The notes under the pieces: model-generated
What the model was told of the DNA's origin: nothing
Seen by the model: the letters and a program-made list of their open reading frames with translations, nothing else
Database searches by the model: none
IMG/VR virus record: IMGVR_UViG_3300023109_000057
Span: 1-36,758 of that record
Origin: a virus
DNA length: 36,758 nt
Strand: one strand, 5' to 3'
Shown here: positions 7,618-14,217 of the stretch, piece by piece
Layout: each line of letters begins with the position of its first letter
Numbering within the stretch: position 1 is the stretch's first letter
Translations under genes and position numbers: made by a program

Positions 7618-8031
7618 ATGAACCACTGGGTAAAAGACATTTATGATATGCACACAAAATACGGTGTAAAAGAGGCGATAGAAAAATTAACACACGAGCA
7701 ACTCCGTGAATTTTTAGAATTTAGAATTCGGTTTCTAGAAGAAGAGCTCAACGAAACAAAAAAAGCTGTTGATGAAAATGACGCTGAAGAAGTTGTTGAT
7801 GGTTTGATTGATATGTGTGTTGTCGCTATTGGTACCTTAGATGCATTTGGAATAAATCCATATAAGGCTTGGAACGAAGTCAAAATCGCAAACATGTCAA
7901 AGAAAGTTGGTGTTAAAGAGTCTCGGCCTAATAAGATGGGACTTCCAGATTTGATTAAACCAGCAGACTGGAAACCGCCATGTCATAAAGGTAACCACGG
8001 AAAACTTGATGATCTATTAGAAAACAAATGA
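7618..8031 (+). CDS. MazG/HisE-like NTP pyrophosphohydrolase
   Basis: An all-alpha nucleotide pyrophosphohydrolase of 137 aa, expected to cut an NTP or dNTP to NMP and PPi using Mg2+. The metal-binding signature is visible as EEELNE (E42, E43, E46) followed by EEVVD (E57, E58, D61) with D65 on the same helix. The C-terminal part, ending ADWKPPCHKGNHGK, is typical of phage homologues. Substrate cannot be read from sequence. In a hydroxymethylcytosine phage, dCTP removal (the role of T4 gp56) is an attractive possibility because no gp56 is seen here; this is inference. It is placed 21 bp after gene 43, and its stop overlaps the next start by ATGA. Confidence 0.8.
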   Translation: MNHWVKDIYDMHTKYGVKEAIEKLTHEQLREFLEFRIRFLEEELNETKKAVDENDAEEVVDGLIDMCVVAIGTLDAFGINPYKAWNEVKIANMSKKVGVKESRPNKMGLPDLIKPADWKPPCHKGNHGKLDDLLENK

Positions 8032-8969
8032 ATTATAGTCTAACAATATTTAATTCGATATTCGATAATAAGACACATCGTACGATGAGCTTTCCTACGT
8101 GGGAAAAGTTCGAAAAATTATTATACGAATTAAGTAAGAGACCAGGATATAAACCAAAACGGGGTGAAAGAAAAAATGGTTCACCTCTTATAACGCCTGC
8201 GTCATTTACTGAAAACACCACACGCGCTAATAAGAACGTTATTTCTTGGTGTGGTTGGGTGGCTTTAGATATTGATGATTACGAAGAAACATTTGAAGAC
8301 GTGATTCAAACCTTTAAAGGCCATCATTTTGTGTGCTATAGTTCAGCATCATCCACGAAAGAAAAGCCAAAGTTCAGAATAGTTTTTCCACTATCACGAC
8401 ACGTCAAGTCTGATCAAATAAAACATCTTTGGTTTGCTCTTAATCAGGAATATAACCATTTAGGCGATCCTCAAACGAAGGATTTGTCTAGAATGTACTA
8501 TGTTCCAGCGCAATATCCTAACTCATATAATTTTATTTTTACTCACCACGGCCCACATCTCGATCCTGATAAATTGATGGAGAAACACGACTTTGTCAAT
8601 AAAGGCACCAATAGCTTATCGTCTAATCTCCCACCTGCGATTCAGGAAGAACTTAAGAAGCATTTTGCGAATAAGCTCACAAATAAAAACTATACATGGT
8701 CTTCGTATCGTGATTGCCCATTTATCAATAAACAACTCGTAGCGGAATATTCAACGATTAACGAATCGGGTTGGTATCATCATATGTATAGGATTATGTT
8801 GAGTATTGCGGCAAATGCCGTTAGAAGAGGATTTCCAATCACACCAGAAATAGTAGAGTCGCTTGTTCGAGAAATAGATATGGACAATGGAGGATGGTAT
8901 AAGAGCCGTCCTGTGAAGGTTGAAGCGACTAGAGCAATAGAATTTGCCATAATGAATGGTGCTCTATAG
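8028..8969 (+). CDS. PrimPol-like (archaeo-eukaryotic primase fold) protein
   Basis: A 313-aa protein with the layout of small primase-polymerases of plasmids and phages. WVALDIDDYE (D81, D83) fits the catalytic DxD motif of the archaeo-eukaryotic primase (AEP) fold. CYSSASSTKEKPKFRIVFPL fits the second motif region, where Ser/His and Arg residues bind the nucleotide, and LGDPQTKDLSRMYYVP fits the third (conserved Asp and the DxSRxxYxP segment). The C-terminal 90 residues (WYHHMYRIMLSIAANAVRRG onward) are helical, like a PriCT-type domain. No zinc finger or TOPRIM motif of the T4 gp61 type is seen. It is translationally coupled to the pyrophosphohydrolase (ATGA overlap). A role in priming is inferred; a relaxed, non-priming relative is possible. 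Confidence 0.65.
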   Translation: MNYSLTIFNSIFDNKTHRTMSFPTWEKFEKLLYELSKRPGYKPKRGERKNGSPLITPASFTENTTRANKNVISWCGWVALDIDDYEETFEDVIQTFKGHHFVCYSSASSTKEKPKFRIVFPLSRHVKSDQIKHLWFALNQEYNHLGDPQTKDLSRMYYVPAQYPNSYNFIFTHHGPHLDPDKLMEKHDFVNKGTNSLSSNLPPAIQEELKKHFANKLTNKNYTWSSYRDCPFINKQLVAEYSTINESGWYHHMYRIMLSIAANAVRRGFPITPEIVESLVREIDMDNGGWYKSRPVKVEATRAIEFAIMNGAL

Positions 8970-8993
8970 CAGTTTGGCGAAAAAAAGTGCAAT

Positions 8994-9022
8994 CATAAGT
9001 GGTTGGTTTACAATAAGTTATG
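8994..9022 (+). repeat. 29-bp palindrome-ended element, reversed copy
   Basis: CATAA at 8994-8998 and TTATG at 9018-9022 bracket a 19-bp core. The core is the reverse complement (17 of 19 positions) of the core in the element at 36088-36116, although the flanking sequence on both sides is in the same orientation in the two places. Single related copies lie at 35886, 35928, 35998 and 36025. Confidence 0.85.
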
Positions 9023-9050
9023 AAAAAAGTGCATTTTTATGCATTTTTTT
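9023..9050 (+). terminator. A/T-rich stem-loop upstream of early promoter
   Basis: AAAAAAGTGCAT, loop TTTT, ATGCATTTTTTT: a 12-bp stem containing one G-T pair. It ends the unit carrying genes 43 to the PrimPol-like gene and sits directly in front of an early promoter. A second copy lies at 36117-36142 in the same arrangement. Confidence 0.65.
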
Positions 9051-9052
9051 TG

Positions 9053-9081
9053 TTTACAAACCGCTGTTTTTGTGGTATAAT
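9053..9081 (+). promoter_or_regulatory. early sigma70-like promoter with conserved leader
   Basis: TTTACA at 9053-9058, a 17-bp spacer and an extended -10 TGGTATAAT (9076-9081). The leader from about 9088 contains AGAAAGGTAAGGAAACC with a Shine-Dalgarno-like AAGGTAAGGA, and is identical through the ATG to the leader in front of the gene at 36208. Confidence 0.8.
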
Positions 9082-9113
9082 ATATATAGAAAGGTAAGGA
9101 AACCAACTATATT

Positions 9114-9374
9114 ATGAAAAACACTAACACAAAAACCACCACAAACTACATGCACCGCATGCGCGAACAGCACACGTACGAATGGCACGGGGTAGAACGC
9201 ACAATCGATGTTGGAGAAGAGATCACTAACAAGACCAAAACACCATACAAGAATGACAAATACTTCTATGTCTTAGGTCATGGAATTAAGATAATCATCC
9301 CTAACGAAAAAGTAGAAGTCGTCAAATTAACTAAGGTGGTCACCACCGAATTGACAGAGGAAGTTGTAGGATAA
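9114..9374 (+). CDS. small hypothetical early protein, 86 aa
   Basis: I do not recognise this protein. It starts with a Thr/Asn/Lys-rich tail (MKNTNTKTTTNYMHRM), then has a compact part with YEWHGVERTIDVGEEI, a tyrosine-rich turn (KNDKYFYVLGHGIKIII) and a valine/threonine-rich C-terminus. The pattern suggests a small beta-barrel-like domain, but no family is claimed. It is the first gene behind the early promoter cassette at 9053 and has one of the few convincing Shine-Dalgarno regions in the window. As in T4 early regions, such small genes often act on the host, but nothing in the sequence shows which process. Confidence 0.6.
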   Translation: MKNTNTKTTTNYMHRMREQHTYEWHGVERTIDVGEEITNKTKTPYKNDKYFYVLGHGIKIIIPNEKVEVVKLTKVVTTELTEEVVG

Positions 9375-9376
9375 TT

Positions 9377-9392
9377 GAAACACTAATATAAT
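9377..9392 (+). promoter_or_regulatory. GAAACACTaATATAAT motif, copy 1
   Basis: One of five copies of a G(G/A)AACxCxxATATAAT element just in front of small-gene starts (others at 9838, 22153, 36379 and 36638). The -10-like TATAAT (9387-9392) lies 3 nt before the ATG at 9396. There is no good -35 box. Function unknown. Confidence 0.4.
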
Positions 9393-9395
9393 ATT

Positions 9396-9593
9396 ATGGA
9401 AATTAGAACGGATTGGAATTATGTTGCCACGCTTTGCTGTATCGGCTTATTTGGTATTTTAATATGTGGAATGGCCAAATGGATTGATGAACAATCGCAG
9501 CGTATTGATACTCTAGAATTAGAGATGATATCACTAAAGGGGCCCGTAAAAGTAAATAAACCGAAAGTTTACTGGCACGGTAAAGTATATTAA
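9396..9593 (+). CDS. small membrane protein, 65 aa
   Basis: A short N-terminal segment (MEIRTDWN) is followed by one predicted transmembrane helix, YVATLCCIGLFGILICGMA (residues 9-27), then a soluble tail with a short coiled-coil-like helix (DEQSQRIDTLELEMISLKG) and a basic end. The topology is probably N-out or N-in with a single pass; charges do not decide it clearly. No family is recognised. It lies in the early small-gene cluster, between two other unknown genes, preceded by the recurrent G(G/A)AACxCxxATATAAT motif. A role at the host membrane is possible but not shown. Confidence 0.6.
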   Translation: MEIRTDWNYVATLCCIGLFGILICGMAKWIDEQSQRIDTLELEMISLKGPVKVNKPKVYWHGKVY

Positions 9594-9625
9594 TATGGAA
9601 GGATATAACGCTCAAATATATACTC

Positions 9626-9838
9626 ATGAATAATAACACGCATAAGAGAGAGGTACTAGAAGCTCTGGATGCACTACTGAAGAGTGTAGGTGATCAGCTA
9701 AATATCTTAGAGGCTCTAGATAAGGATGAATCAGATAGTGGGTCATATGATCTACATGATCAGTTGGATAATTTGTTCACAGCACACCACTCACTAGCTA
9801 GATGTGTTAAGAGGTCAATGTTAGTAGTACCACAATAG
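9626..9838 (+). CDS. small acidic helical protein, 70 aa
   Basis: Not recognised. The protein is predicted to be almost entirely helical, with two amphipathic stretches, EVLEALDALLKSVGDQLNIL and LHDQLDNLFTAHHSLARCVK, separated by an acidic loop rich in Asp and Ser. This looks like a helical hairpin. The coding sequence has more GC-rich codons (ctggatgcactactgaag) than the core genes. Its stop lies within the GGAACACTGATATAAT motif that precedes the next gene, so transcription signals and coding sequence overlap here. Confidence 0.55.
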   Translation: MNNNTHKREVLEALDALLKSVGDQLNILEALDKDESDSGSYDLHDQLDNLFTAHHSLARCVKRSMLVVPQ

Positions 9839-9853
9839 GAACACTGATATAAT
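9838..9853 (+). promoter_or_regulatory. GGAACACTgATATAAT motif, copy 2
   Basis: Identical over 16 bp to the motif at 36638-36653. TATAAT at 9848-9853 places a predicted start exactly on the ATG at 9860. No TGTACA or TTGACA box lies 17 bp upstream (TAGTAC is present), so if this is a promoter it relies on the GGAAC element or on a phage factor. Confidence 0.45.
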
Positions 9854-9859
9854 AATAAT

Positions 9860-10237
9860 ATGCAAGAATACACAGTAAAAGTAGAAGACAATGGTGATAA
9901 GTCTTGGTATCAAAATGGTAAGCGCCATCGTGAAGACGGTCCTGCTATTGAATATGCTGATGGTGATAAGTATTGGTATCAAAATGGTAAACGTCACCGT
10001 CTAGACGGTCCTGCTTGTGAATGGGCTAATGCATATAAGTTTTGGTATCAAAATGGTAAACGTCACCGTCTAGACGGTCCTGCTGTTGAATATGCTGATG
10101 GATATAAGGCTTGGTATATTGAAGGTAAAAAACTTACCGAAGAAGAGTTTAATAATCGTAATAAAGTCGAAGTAACTCTCGAAGATATCGCCGAAGCAAT
10201 GAACATCGATGTTGACAAACTTCGTATTAAGGAATAA
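9860..10237 (+). CDS. repeat protein with WYQNGKRHRxDGPA units, copy A
   Basis: A 125-aa protein made of about three and a half repeats of roughly 23 residues with consensus D(G/A)xKxWYQNGKRHRxDGPAxE(Y/W)A, ending in WYIEGKKLTEEEF and a conserved C-terminal helix region (EVTLEDIAEAMNIDVDKLRIKE). The repeat resembles MORN-like/YwqK-type repeats found in phages and bacteria, which form curved beta-hairpin arrays; the biochemical role is unknown. The next gene is a paralogue with the same N- and C-termini and one more repeat. The start is fixed by a GGAACACTGATATAAT motif ending 6 nt before the ATG. Its repeats probably expand and shrink by recombination. Confidence 0.75.
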   Translation: MQEYTVKVEDNGDKSWYQNGKRHREDGPAIEYADGDKYWYQNGKRHRLDGPACEWANAYKFWYQNGKRHRLDGPAVEYADGYKAWYIEGKKLTEEEFNNRNKVEVTLEDIAEAMNIDVDKLRIKE

Positions 10238-10241
10238 TATT

Positions 10242-10691
10242 GTGCAAGAACAAAACGGAATGGTAGATGACAACGGTGATAAGTTTTGGTATCAAAACGG
10301 TAAGCGTCATCGGTTAGATGGACCTGCTATTGAATATGCTAATGGCACTAAGGGTTGGTATCAAAATGATAAGCTTCATCGCGAGGATGGGCACGCCATT
10401 GAGTATGCTAATGGCGCTAAGGGTTGGTATCAAAATGATAAGCTTCACAGGCTAGATGGACCTGCTGTTGAACATGGCGATGGCTTTAAGGCCTGGTATC
10501 AAAATGACAAGCGTCATCGTGAGGATGGACCTGCTTGTGAATATGCTGATGGTGATAGGTATTGGTTTATTGAAGGTAAAGAGCTTACCGAAAAAGAATT
10601 TAACGATAGAAACAACAAAGTCGAAGTTACTCTTGAGGACATTGCTAAAGCTATGAATATCGATGTTGATAAGCTTCGTATTAAGGAATAA
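10242..10691 (+). CDS. repeat protein with WYQN(G/D)KxHRxDGPA units, copy B
   Basis: Tandem paralogue of the preceding gene, 149 aa from a GTG start. That GTG lies 4 bp after the upstream stop and gives VQEQNGMVDDNGDKFWY, aligning with MQEYTVKVEDNGDKSWY of copy A; an in-frame ATG at 10209 inside copy A is less likely. It has about four and a half repeats, some with WYQNDK in place of WYQNGK and one DGHA in place of DGPA, followed by WFIEGKELTEKEF and the same C-terminus, ending in MNIDVDKLRIKE. The near-identical C-terminal segments and divergent middle repeats point to duplication followed by repeat turnover. Function unknown. Confidence 0.75.
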   Translation: MQEQNGMVDDNGDKFWYQNGKRHRLDGPAIEYANGTKGWYQNDKLHREDGHAIEYANGAKGWYQNDKLHRLDGPAVEHGDGFKAWYQNDKRHREDGPACEYADGDRYWFIEGKELTEKEFNDRNNKVEVTLEDIAKAMNIDVDKLRIKE

Positions 10692-10695
10692 GATC

Positions 10696-10932
10696 ATGGA
10701 AGAATATAAAGCAAAAGCGATGAAGCCAAGAAAATACGCGTATTTACAAAAGGTAGAAAATAGCGAAAGACGCACAAACGCAAATTCCGAATACACACAA
10801 ATCGTAACCGAAGATATGGAAGTCTATTTCTTCACCAATGACGAATTAGAAAATGCAAAATTAAGAGCTACTAAAAATTCGGAAGATCAGAAACTTATTG
10901 AAATTACGTACGTCGGAAAAGAATTATTGTAA
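10696..10932 (+). CDS. small hypothetical protein, 78 aa
   Basis: Begins MEEYKAKAMKPRKYAYLQKV; an earlier in-frame ATG at 10663 lies inside the preceding gene and is disfavoured. The protein is lysine- and glutamate-rich, with a central segment QIVTEDMEVYFFTNDELENA and a C-terminal beta-like KLIEITYVGKELL. I do not recognise a family. It is the last gene of the accessory cluster, ending 17 bp before the promoter region of gene 42. Spacing of 4 bp from the preceding stop suggests it is on the same transcript as the repeat proteins. Confidence 0.5.
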   Translation: MEEYKAKAMKPRKYAYLQKVENSERRTNANSEYTQIVTEDMEVYFFTNDELENAKLRATKNSEDQKLIEITYVGKELL

Positions 10933-10949
10933 AATGGTGGATTTTAATA

Positions 10950-10978
10950 TGTACAAATGGTTAAATATAGTATAGAAT
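10950..10978 (+). promoter_or_regulatory. sigma70-like promoter of gene 42
   Basis: TGTACA at 10950-10955, a 17-bp spacer and TAGAAT at 10973-10978. The predicted start is base 10985, the A of the gene 42 ATG. Confidence 0.7.
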
Positions 10979-10984
10979 ATAGAT

Positions 10985-11725
10985 ATGGACAATGTTAGCG
11001 ATATAAGAAACGAGTTTATTAGGCTCTACAATAACAAAGAATTTGTTATAGATAAAAGTGGTGTAAAAACACTTGAATACATAGGTTCATCCTTCAATGC
11101 AGATGAGTCTGCTATCTTTGGAAAACCGAATAAAGACTACATCAAACGTGAAATTGATTGGTACACTTCCCAATCTTTGGACGTCGATGATATTGAAGGC
11201 AAAACACCGAAAATTTGGCAAGATATTTCATCCCGTTCTGGCCTCATACATTCTAATTATGGTTATCTTATCTACTCAGATGAAAACGAAAACCAATATG
11301 CGAGTTGTTTAAATGCGCTATTGGATAATAAGAATACACGCCGTGCAATTATGATCTATACTCGGCCTCAAATTCAAAGACAGTATGACAGAAATGGTAT
11401 GTCTGATTTCATATGCACTAACAGTGTACAATACGTTATTCGCAACAATAAGCTCCATGCTATCGTCAATATGCGTAGTAATGATGTTATTTTTGGTTAT
11501 CGAAACGATTGGGCATGGCAAAAGCATGTATTATCTAAACTCGTTAAAGAGTATAACGACACAGCACGCCGGCACAACAATTATGTAGACGTCTCTGTTG
11601 GAGATATCACATGGCAGATAGGATCTTTACATGTCTATGAACGACACTTCAAATACATTGAAGATGAAATTTCTAAGCGTATTAGAATGTCACACAATAA
11701 TTCACTTGCTGACAAAATACTATAA
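10985..11725 (+). CDS. 42: dCMP hydroxymethylase gp42
   Basis: Converts dCMP to 5-hydroxymethyl-dCMP with methylene-tetrahydrofolate, the first step in replacing cytosine in phage DNA. It belongs to the thymidylate synthase fold and follows T4 gp42 closely at the same length (246 aa): FVIDKSGVKTLEYIGSSF, GKTPKIWQDI, RRAIMIYTRP, the nucleophile C144 in CTNSVQY (C148 in T4), RSNDVIFGYRNDWAW and GSLHVYERHF. D175 in RND corresponds to T4 D179, which replaces the thymidylate synthase Asn and sets dCMP over dUMP. This is strong evidence that the phage makes hydroxymethylcytosine DNA. The promoter ends 6 nt before the ATG. An exonuclease gene follows after 4 bp. Confidence 0.96.
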   Translation: MDNVSDIRNEFIRLYNNKEFVIDKSGVKTLEYIGSSFNADESAIFGKPNKDYIKREIDWYTSQSLDVDDIEGKTPKIWQDISSRSGLIHSNYGYLIYSDENENQYASCLNALLDNKNTRRAIMIYTRPQIQRQYDRNGMSDFICTNSVQYVIRNNKLHAIVNMRSNDVIFGYRNDWAWQKHVLSKLVKEYNDTARRHNNYVDVSVGDITWQIGSLHVYERHFKYIEDEISKRIRMSHNNSLADKIL

Positions 11726-11729
11726 CATT

Positions 11730-12326
11730 ATGAATGATAATTATAAACACAAACTATGTTTCGTTGATCTTGAAACAACAGGTTTAGACCGAAAGAAAAA
11801 CGACATTTTTCAACTTTCTGCGATTATTACAGATCCTTCTGGTGATAATGTGTTGGATAAAATCACACTGAGTTTTAAACCATACCAACTCAACGATTAT
11901 GAAGAAGCTGCATTTGAGAAAACCGGAGTCACCCTTGAATATTTAAATTCACTTGAACTTGATTCTCTGACAGCAAGGGATATATTTATAGATTTTCTTA
12001 AAAAACATGTAGACCCATTTAATAAAAGCGATAAGCTTCAGTTTATTGCTTATAACGCACCATTTGATTCTGAATTTTTAAGAGAGTGGTGGAATAAGGC
12101 AAACGATCCTTATTTTGGAAGCTTATTTTGGAATCCGCCTATCTGTGTTATGCAAGCTGCAGCGTGGTTTGTACGACGCGTCAGAGGAGCTTTATTTAAT
12201 TTCAAATTGGGAACAATTTGTGAAGCTGCTGAACTAGGGTGGGATGACTCTAAAGCGCATGACGCAGAATACGATATCACAAAGACTCTCGAGCTTTATC
12301 GATATTTGTCTAAAACGATGCACTAA
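11730..12326 (+). CDS. DnaQ-like (DEDDh) 3'-5' exonuclease
   Basis: A stand-alone proofreading-type exonuclease of 198 aa. ExoI is FVDLETTG (D13, E15), ExoII is FIAYNAPFDSEFL (the Asp in PFD), and ExoIII is AHDAEYDITKTLELY (His and Asp), giving the DEDDh set. This matches the DNA polymerase III epsilon and RNase T branch; it does not resemble T4 DexA beyond the fold. The ATG at 11730 lies 4 bp after gene 42, and upstream in-frame starts would lie inside gene 42. Placement between 42 and the modification genes suggests a role in degrading host DNA or trimming phage DNA ends; the substrate is not known. No helicase or polymerase domain is attached. Confidence 0.88.
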   Translation: MNDNYKHKLCFVDLETTGLDRKKNDIFQLSAIITDPSGDNVLDKITLSFKPYQLNDYEEAAFEKTGVTLEYLNSLELDSLTARDIFIDFLKKHVDPFNKSDKLQFIAYNAPFDSEFLREWWNKANDPYFGSLFWNPPICVMQAAAWFVRRVRGALFNFKLGTICEAAELGWDDSKAHDAEYDITKTLELYRYLSKTMH

Positions 12327-12353
12327 ATAGCATTAAGTGTTTAACTAATATTG

Positions 12354-12382
12354 TGTACAAGACTACAAAACTATGGTATAAT
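12354..12382 (+). promoter_or_regulatory. sigma70-like promoter of the modification operon
   Basis: TGTACA at 12354-12359, a 17-bp spacer and an extended -10 TGGTATAAT (12377-12382). The predicted start is base 12389, the A of the ATG of the 42-aa basic gene. Confidence 0.78.
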
Positions 12383-12388
12383 TAACTT

Positions 12389-12517
12389 ATGAAAAACAAC
12401 GCCAAAGACTACAAAACTAAAGTAAAAAAACGTAAGCGAATCCACGCTAAAAGTAAAACATCTCACTTAAAACAAAGTAAACTCTATAAAAAGAAATATA
12501 GAGGACAAGGAAAATAA
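12389..12517 (+). CDS. 42-residue very basic protein
   Basis: A tiny gene encoding MKNNAKDYKTKVKKRKRIHA and ending KKKYRGQGK; 18 of 42 residues are Lys or Arg. The KRKRIHAKSKTSHLKQSKLY core followed by KYRGQG is, from memory, a recurring small protein in T4-like marine phages. Its position directly behind a strong promoter, with the ATG at the predicted transcription start, and its clean stop argue that it is real. A positively charged unstructured protein of this size could bind RNA, DNA or ribosomes; no function is known to me. It precedes the Nmad1-type gene by 12 bp. Confidence 0.7.
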   Translation: MKNNAKDYKTKVKKRKRIHAKSKTSHLKQSKLYKKKYRGQGK

Positions 12518-12529
12518 ACGTAAACAAAT

Positions 12530-12982
12530 ATGGGAAAAACAATATTATCACAAATGTACGATGAAGAATCTTCCGATCAACACGCAAACAGCGCAGACAC
12601 GTTTGCAAATTACGCAGGACTTAATAGCACAGTCTCGACTAAACCCGTAACTCCTGCTGACGTTCTTAAAATGTGCTCAGATCTTCAAATTAAAAAATCA
12701 AACGACTATCAAAACCCTCATTCGATTATACGCCAAGCTGATTATTATCCTCGTGGTGTATCTTCTATTCTCGATATCATCCACGCAAAAACTCTGCGGA
12801 TGCGTTCTGTGATCGAAGCAATTGAAAGTGACGATGCGTATAAAGAAAACTTCGAATCGATTGAAGATTCAGCTATGGATTTAATCAATTACGCTTCTTT
12901 TCTTGTATCATATATGAATGGAGGTATCGATGGTCAAGAAGTCGACCGTGATTTTCTTAATAGAAAGATAAGTATAAAATAG
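12530..12982 (+). CDS. Nmad1-type protein (DUF1599, nucleotide modification associated)
   Basis: A 150-aa protein containing the features of nucleotide modification associated domain 1: KKSNDYQNPHSIIRQADYYP, RGVSSILDIIHAKTLRM and ESIEDSAMDLINYASFLVSY. The family was defined computationally from its association with phage DNA hypermodification genes; its activity is not established as far as I know. Context here agrees, since it lies between dCMP hydroxymethylase and the glucosyltransferase. The first 40 residues (SQMYDEESSDQHANSADTFA) are low-complexity and likely disordered. The next gene starts directly after its stop (TAGATG), so the two are tightly coupled. Confidence 0.8.
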   Translation: MGKTILSQMYDEESSDQHANSADTFANYAGLNSTVSTKPVTPADVLKMCSDLQIKKSNDYQNPHSIIRQADYYPRGVSSILDIIHAKTLRMRSVIEAIESDDAYKENFESIEDSAMDLINYASFLVSYMNGGIDGQEVDRDFLNRKISIK

Positions 12983-14197
12983 ATGAAAAACATATCAATC
13001 ATTTTAGGTAGAGGCATTGAAGGTTGTGGCGTAACGAAATTTACTATCGAACAATGTAAATACTTTGAAAAAAGCTCGGCATATAAATATAAGGTGTTTG
13101 CGTCTAAGGATAAATCTTGGACTCGTAAAGACGCGCATTCGACAAATCATATTCAACAGCTTAAGTTCGCTAATGATGATGATGTTGACGAAATGATTAA
13201 AGAGATTAACGAAAGTGACATCGCAATAATAAATTCTTTACCAGCTTCAAGTTTAAAGGAAAAGCCAATTGAAAATTTTAAAAGAATGCTCGATCAAATC
13301 GATGTGCCAGTTGTTCTCATCCAACACGATCATTCAATGCAATCTATTCGACGTAATGCAGCACTAGACGAAGCGATTAGAAAGGCAGATATTATATTTG
13401 TGCATTCAACCTCGAATGATTTTGCTAAATACGCCCGCGAAAAAGTTGGTGGTGGAGTAACACTTTTTGGTACAGAACCTGGCACGTCAATTATTGCATT
13501 TCAGCCAGGAATGTATTTTGACGATGTTAGAAATAAGTATTGGAAATCTGAATGTCTTAATCCTAAACATCACAAATGGATTGGGCGAACTACATCTTGG
13601 AAAGGCTATCAAGAAATGTTTAAATACCACAATGCGCACCTTGCACCAAGTGGTATGTTAACTACATTTGAAGGAATTGAACGTTCTCCTGCGTATCTTG
13701 GTTTTAGGGAATTATCTGTCTTCAAAGGATTACTCGGAGAAAATATTGACACCTACGACTTTAGCGATGGGTATGGAAGCGACGTACATGTTTTCGGCCC
13801 ATATATTCAAGAAGAAATGCTTGAAAGAATGTCTAACGTTGGATTTGGTTATCAGCTTTCAAGAATGAAAGAACATTTTATTCAGCGGTCAATCGAGTAT
13901 ACACATTGTGAAGTTGTTTGTACTGGCACTATTCCAGTTTTCAATAAAAGGTACGGCGATGCATGTACACATAGGCTATATAATAAAAAACTTACTGCGT
14001 GTGAAAACAGTGGAACCATTTGGCTCGACGAAAACAACCTTGAAGAAAATCTAAATCAGATGCTTGAAATTGATAACGATACGGCTCTCCGTGAAAAAAT
14101 GAGAAATGAAGCTTACAGTTTTTATAAATCTCACCAAGACGCATCTTACACGTTTAATGATATGATGGTTTCAATAGCTGAAAACATAGACGTTTAG
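12983..14197 (+). CDS. agt: DNA alpha-glucosyltransferase (T4 AGT-like)
   Basis: Transfers glucose from UDP-glucose to hydroxymethylcytosine in finished phage DNA in alpha linkage, protecting it against restriction. The match to T4 AGT is end to end at 404 aa (T4: 400): GRGIEGCGVTKFTIEQ at the N-terminus, DIAIINSLPASSLKE, VVLIQHDHSMQSIRRNAALD, IGRTTSWKGYQEMFKYH, FEGIERSPAY, MLERMSNVGFGYQLS, HCEVVCTGTIPVF and SGTIWLDENNLEEN. It is a GT-B fold enzyme; the GFGYQLS and CTGTIPVF parts lie in the nucleotide-sugar domain. Together with gp42 it predicts glucosyl-hydroxymethylcytosine DNA. No beta-glucosyltransferase is seen in this window. A C5-methyltransferase-like gene follows after 20 bp. Confidence 0.94.
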   Translation: MKNISIILGRGIEGCGVTKFTIEQCKYFEKSSAYKYKVFASKDKSWTRKDAHSTNHIQQLKFANDDDVDEMIKEINESDIAIINSLPASSLKEKPIENFKRMLDQIDVPVVLIQHDHSMQSIRRNAALDEAIRKADIIFVHSTSNDFAKYAREKVGGGVTLFGTEPGTSIIAFQPGMYFDDVRNKYWKSECLNPKHHKWIGRTTSWKGYQEMFKYHNAHLAPSGMLTTFEGIERSPAYLGFRELSVFKGLLGENIDTYDFSDGYGSDVHVFGPYIQEEMLERMSNVGFGYQLSRMKEHFIQRSIEYTHCEVVCTGTIPVFNKRYGDACTHRLYNKKLTACENSGTIWLDENNLEENLNQMLEIDNDTALREKMRNEAYSFYKSHQDASYTFNDMMVSIAENIDV

Positions 14198-14217
14198 AAT
14201 CGATAAATAAAAAAAAC

